Shown here piece by piece: positions 12,601 to 18,600 of a stretch of 64,000 nucleotides of DNA. Under the pieces are notes generated by a model. The model was not told where the DNA came from, made no database searches, and worked only from the letters and a program-made list of their open reading frames with translations. Source of the stretch: Acanthopleura granulata (taxonomy: Eukaryota; Mollusca; Polyplacophora; Chitonida; Chitonidae); NCBI GenBank assembly GCA_016165875.1, contig JABBOT010000022.1, positions 1,701,333-1,765,332 of the forward strand. Direction: 5' to 3'. Every line of letters starts with the position of its first letter. The stretch's first letter is position 1. The position numbers and the translations under genes are program-made.

Positions 12601-15600
12601 TTGTGTTCAGATGCCTGCTTCAAGGGTTATTCCCTAGTATTGTTGTTTGGGTAAATGGCTGGTGGGTGCTGGATGGTGGAGAGTGGCTTGAACCAGAATG
12701 ACAGAATGATTTCTTTAGTATCTTTGCAATATATCTGTATAATTTTGTTCATGCTTTTTGAACAACAGCTTTTGCTTACAGTGTTTCACAACAGAACTTG
12801 TATTTGGTGCATGTAGAATATATGCACATGAAGTTTTCTTTAAGGTTTGATTAAACTGAAAGCTTGTTATTTAGCCATTCACCATCATAAAGCTTCACCG
12901 GCTGTTTACTGGAGAAAAAGTTGATTGTTGTATGGTTTGGGTTGTCTCCCCTTTGCTTGACTGCCTGCAGCTTGTGTGATGATTTTGCCATGTCTTCAAA
13001 ACAGTATTCTGTGACTGATGCAAAGAGCGAAGAGTTGCTAGGCTATTTTTATCTGGATTTGTATCCAAGAGAAGGGAAGTTTGGTCATGCAGCCATGTTT
13101 GACATTCAGGTAACCTTAAAAGTTTCTGTTGTTAAAATGATGAAAATTTCTGTTAAAACTAATGGGAATTCACCGAAGGGGCCCATTTTTACAGAACTTT
13201 GTGGATCAGTTGTTGTGTAACTTTTCTGTCCAGTGCATCCCAATAGAGCCAAAAACAACCAAACTGCTAAGAAGCTATTTACGAAGAATGCCGTGCTTCT
13301 TATGCCAAGAAAGTGCCACCTTTACCAAAATCACTCTATATATGGCATCCTAAAATCTCAACAAATACATTCTTTTTTATTCCTGTCAAAAGGCCCTTTG
13401 CTGCTTTACCCTAGATTAAACTTTAGTAGTAAATGTAATCCCAGTTCATGCATGCTTTTCCGCTGTTTACTGCACGCCAATATGAAAATTGTTTATGTTC
13501 ACAATCCCTTTTTGTACTTAATTCCTGTTTGCATCTTGCATGCTAATGCGTCATTTGATACCTATTAGTGTAACACTGTTTTCTGGCTCAGTGTTGCCTT
13601 GGTCATGCTTATTGAAGTAGACAGCCATTGTGTGTGTACAACCATTGTGCCTGTACAACCATTGTGTCTGTACATATTTCCACTTAGTGATCCTTCTGTA
13701 TATAACATGTAAGCCTTTATTGAGGCTTTACAAGCTGAATAATGGTCATACGCTGTTGTGAGAATTGATTTGAATTTTGGGAACTTAACATTAAAAGTTG
13801 GTTGACGCAATTTCTTCTCAAAGAGTCCAAAAAAGAGAGGAACACAATGTACTTTTTTATATTTTTACTCGTAATGTTCAAAGCTGATTTCAACTCGACC
13901 CTCGCCATGATGTGGCCGAGATACTGCCAGCATGGCATTCACTCATCTCAGCCCCTGAACTGATAGGTTAGCAGTTCATCTCCTGCAGATTTGTCCTTGA
14001 GGTTCTTGTTAAGATTTGATTCCGTTGCCTGCTGTTTCTCTACCTGACAGGAAAAAACAAGCACCAAAACAGGCAAAAACAAGCACTAAACATGACGCAA
14101 ATATCATATCAATAAATAAATAACAAATAAATGTGTAAAAATAAAAGTTGTCATTGATTCAGGTAATAATTGTTTACAATGTAACTGAGGTGGTTTGGTG
14201 TGGCCTGCAGCACCATGTTGTAACGGATGAACTTCCCTGTGTTTTGTCTTTCAGCCAGGCTGTTTGTTAGCTGACGGGAGTCGACAGGTCTCTGTGGCAG
14301 CCATGGTGGCAAACTTCACCAAGCCCACCCCTGACCACCCCTCCCTGCTGACCCATGATGAGGTAAGGGAAAGTTGTGTACTTTGTGGTGAATGTGACCT
14401 CGTGTGTAGGTGAGTGGTCACCTCTCGGAATGTTGCGTGATGTGGGAATGTTGCGTCACGTGGGAATGCTGCGTCACGTGGGAATGTTGCATCAAGTGGG
14501 AATGTTAGGTCGCGTGGGAATGTTGCGTCACGTGGGAAGTTGCATCACTTTCTTGTACCGCGTGAAAAATTGCATCGGATCTGGAAAAGCTGTCACATGT
14601 GGTAAGGTGACTTTACTTTACTTTATAAAGTTATATGTACTTTGGGGTCTCAGGTTTCTGCTACATGTACAGCCTCTTGATACCACCCTCATATAACTGA
14701 GGTGTAAATCTATATCAGATAAATGGTGAAAGGTGATGGTTTGCAGCCAGAAACAGGCTGGCATGTGCATTGTGACAAGGGTTTAAACAGACTTGGGGGA
14801 GTTAATCTGCTTGGATTGTCGAGAAATTATGATCTGTTGCGATCCAGTGATATGCTGTGTCTTCTATCATAAGACAACATGAAATAAAGGTGTATTATGA
14901 TATGAAGTAAACACACACACAATATGAGTGTTCATGACTGAGAGAGGACACACCTGCACATTTACATATAAAACGTACACTCCACCAAAATGATCTCCTC
15001 AGGAGAAAGAGCTAAAACATCGCTGACACTGTCCTGCCAGAAAGCTGCTCAGCAAAACTAAAAACAAATGTGATGAAAGTTCCCCTTATGAGATTTCTGA
15101 ATCATTGAAACATAACGTAACACTTGATTAAGTCCCTTCATACTGCCAGCTTTTCAGATGTTTAATTCAGCCTGTAATGCAGTAATCATTATATATGCAC
15201 ATGTCCACAGTGTCGGCTTATAAGGTCAAATGGACCACTCTTTTGGAGCGTAAACATACACACAGCATGCTGACAAGAGTTAGAGTTGGCCCATGCACCC
15301 ATACCCTGTCTATGGATCTATCAACCAGCAGCGTGTGGCTTTGTTTACATCCCAGACAATGAATTAATGGATTTGCTTGAGGTCTGTTTTCTCTGTCCAC
15401 TCAGGTGGAGACCTATTTCCATGAGTTTGGGCATGTCATGCACCAGATCTGTTCCAAGGCAGACTTCTGTCTTTTCAGGTGAGTATTGCATATAAAAGAA
15501 TCAGGAGGTTCTCTGGCCACTTTATCGAGAAATATCGTAAAATTGAGTTTTAGACAAATTTTGTATTGAGTTTTTGATACATCAGTAACAAAAGAATATT

Positions 15601-18600
15601 GAGTTCTCTGATATGTTCAAATTGAGTACCTAAAGAGAAATGGGCCAGAAAACCCCTTGGAGGATAGTTCATTGGAGACCGCTTGTCTCACACCGTTATG
15701 GCCTGCAGGTTTATACATCACATTTATGAAAATTCTTCAGTTACTTGCCAATAAAAAAAAAAATTCCCTGTTGGGCTATCCTATTTTGTTTGATAGGGTT
15801 TGGCAAGGAAGAGTTTATTAAGGGTGGTCTAGATTATAGTCTCAACTCATTGGATATTGGCCCTGTAACATGTATACTACATGTACATATTTCTTCACCT
15901 TTTGTGCTGTAACAAGCCATTGTGATTGTCGCCCACAGTGGGACGAGTGTGGAGAGAGACTTTGTGGAGGCGCCCTCCCAGATGCTGGAGAACTGGTGCT
16001 GGGAGAAGGAACCCCTCGGCCGCATGTCCGCACACTATAAGGAAGGCACCACCATCCCGGACGACATGTTGAAAAAGTTACTGAGATCTCGTACCGCGAA
16101 TGCTGGCGTGTTTAATCTGCGGCAGATTCTGCTTAGCACATTTGACCAGACCATTCACACTCAGGCTGAGGTAAGGAAGACTTGTCAGATGTTTTAAGCA
16201 TCTTGAAGCACACCCCTATTCCTGAGCGTGTTAGTGTGACGATGTGTTTGTGTGACGATGTGTTAGTGTGAGGGTGTGTTAGTGTGACGATGAGTTAGTG
16301 TTATGATGTGTTAGTGTGGTGATGTGTTTGTGTGACGATGTGTTAATGTGACGCTGTGGTAGTGTGACGATGTGTGTTAGCATGACGATGTGTTAGCGTG
16401 ACGATTTGTTTATGTGACGATGTGTTAGTGTGACGATGTGTTTGTGTGAAGATATGTTTGTGTGACGATGTATTAGTGTGACAATGTGACGATGTGTTAG
16501 TGTGACGATGTGTTTGTGTGAACGATGTGTTTGTGCGACGATGTGTTAGCGTGACGATGTGTTTGCGTGACGATGTGTTTGTGTGACGATGTGTGAGTGT
16601 GACAGTGTGTTAGTGTGACGATGTGTTAGTGTGATGGGGTGTTAGTGTGATGATGTGTTTGTGTGACGATGTGTTAATGTGACGCTGTGGTAGTGTGACG
16701 ATGTGTTAGTGTGACGATGTGTTTGTGTGAACGATGTGTTTGTGCGACGATGTGTTAGTGCGACGATGTGTTTGTGCGACGATGTGTTTGCGCGACGATG
16801 TGTTAGCGTGACGATGTGTTTGCGTGACGATGTGTTTGTGTGACGATGTGTGAGTGTGACAGTGTGTTAGTGTGATGATGTGTTAGTGTGATGGGGTGTT
16901 AGTGTGATGATGTGTTTGTGTGACGATGTGTTAATGTGACGCTGTGGTAGTGTGACGATGTGTGTTAGCGTGACGATTTGTTTGTGTGACGATGTGTTAG
17001 TGTGACGATGTGTTTGTGTGAAGATATGTTTGTGTGACGATGTATTAGTGTGACAATGTGACGATGTGTTTGTGTGACGATGTGTTAGTGTGATGATGTG
17101 TTAGTGTGACGATGTGTTAGTGTGACGATGTGTTAGTGTGATGATGTGTTAGTGTGACGATGTGTTAGTGTGACGATGTGTTAGCGTGACGATGTGTTTG
17201 TCTGAACAATGTGTTTGTGCGACGATGTGTTAGTGTGACGATGTGTTTGTGTGGCGATGTGTTAGTGTGACGATGTGTTAGCGTGACGATGTGTTTGTGT
17301 GATGATGTGTTAGTGTGACGATGTGTTTGTGTGACGATGTGACAATGAGGTAGTGTGACACTGTGTTAGTGTGACGATGTGTTAGTGTGACGATGTGTTA
17401 GTGTGACAGTGTGTTTGTGTGATGATGTGTTAGTGTGACGATGTGTTAGCGTGATGATGTGTTAGCGTGACGGTGTGTTAGAGTGACGATGTGTTAGTGT
17501 GACGATATGTTTGTGTGACGATGTGTGTGTGTGTGTAAAGAAACTAATTAAGATAGACTTAATTATATTTGATGCACACATACTTCTTACTCTATTTTTC
17601 CACTTTTACCCTATTGTACAGTATTGGACTTCAGCAGTTTTCCATGCATCTTGGGGGTGTTTCTTGACATTCTGCATAACCTACAGAAGAGGTGGAGGAA
17701 CAAAACATGTTTTGTGAACACTAAATGCCACTTAAAGTCTGGAAAGATTCATACAAAACTATTTGAAAATATATTCTTCAATAAATTATCTGATCAACTC
17801 TGTGTGACATGTGTCTACCATATTTAACAACACCCAATTTTGTTTCCTGAAATTTCACCAAGTTTGAACCAAGACCTGACTGGATATTCTTGTTCTGCAG
17901 GTCCAGTGCCAGTTTCAGAAAACTTGATACAGATGTGTATTGCCATAACTATTCACTGTCTTGTGGCTGAATAAAGGTGGCGTCATATAAAGGGGAATAT
18001 ATCCACACAACATTGTATACAATTGGTCCCATACTTAAAAATCACCATTTTGAAATGTGGTTTTAACTTGGTGATACATGCACATGAAAGTGCTTAGGGC
18101 TATGTGAATAACATTTTAAATGATCTTACAGAAAGTCCTGAAAAAAGTCATTAACTAATTAAACTTCAAACTTTCTGAGGCCTCAGGTAGCCAGAATGTC
18201 AATTATAGTTGAAAATGTTGAGGAATTAGCTTGGATAATCCGTTGTTTGTTGTCTTCTAGGCTGATACAGCTGGCTTATTTGCCAAACTTTCCAAGGAGA
18301 TTTTGGGAATTGAGTCTTCTCCAAACACCAACATGTCTGCGTCATTTGGGCACTTGGCTGGAGGATATGATGCACAGTACTATGGATACCTGGTGAGTTA
18401 GGTTGTGATACATGCAGCTATGATGCTCAGTACTCTGGATACTTGGTGAGTTAGGATGTGATACATGCAGCTATGAGGTTCCTCCGTAGCTTAGTCAGTT
18501 AACGCGTTAGCGCAGTGCAATGGCCGAATCCTCCCACCAATGTGGTTGCTGTGAGTTCAAGCCCAGCTCAAGCTGGCTTCCTCTCCGGATGTACGTGCGA

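Noticed and set aside
16225..17540. CRISPR-like array or repeat-rich ncRNA
   Set aside because: Contiguous 16-bp repeats with no spacers, inside an intron of an animal gene: a minisatellite.
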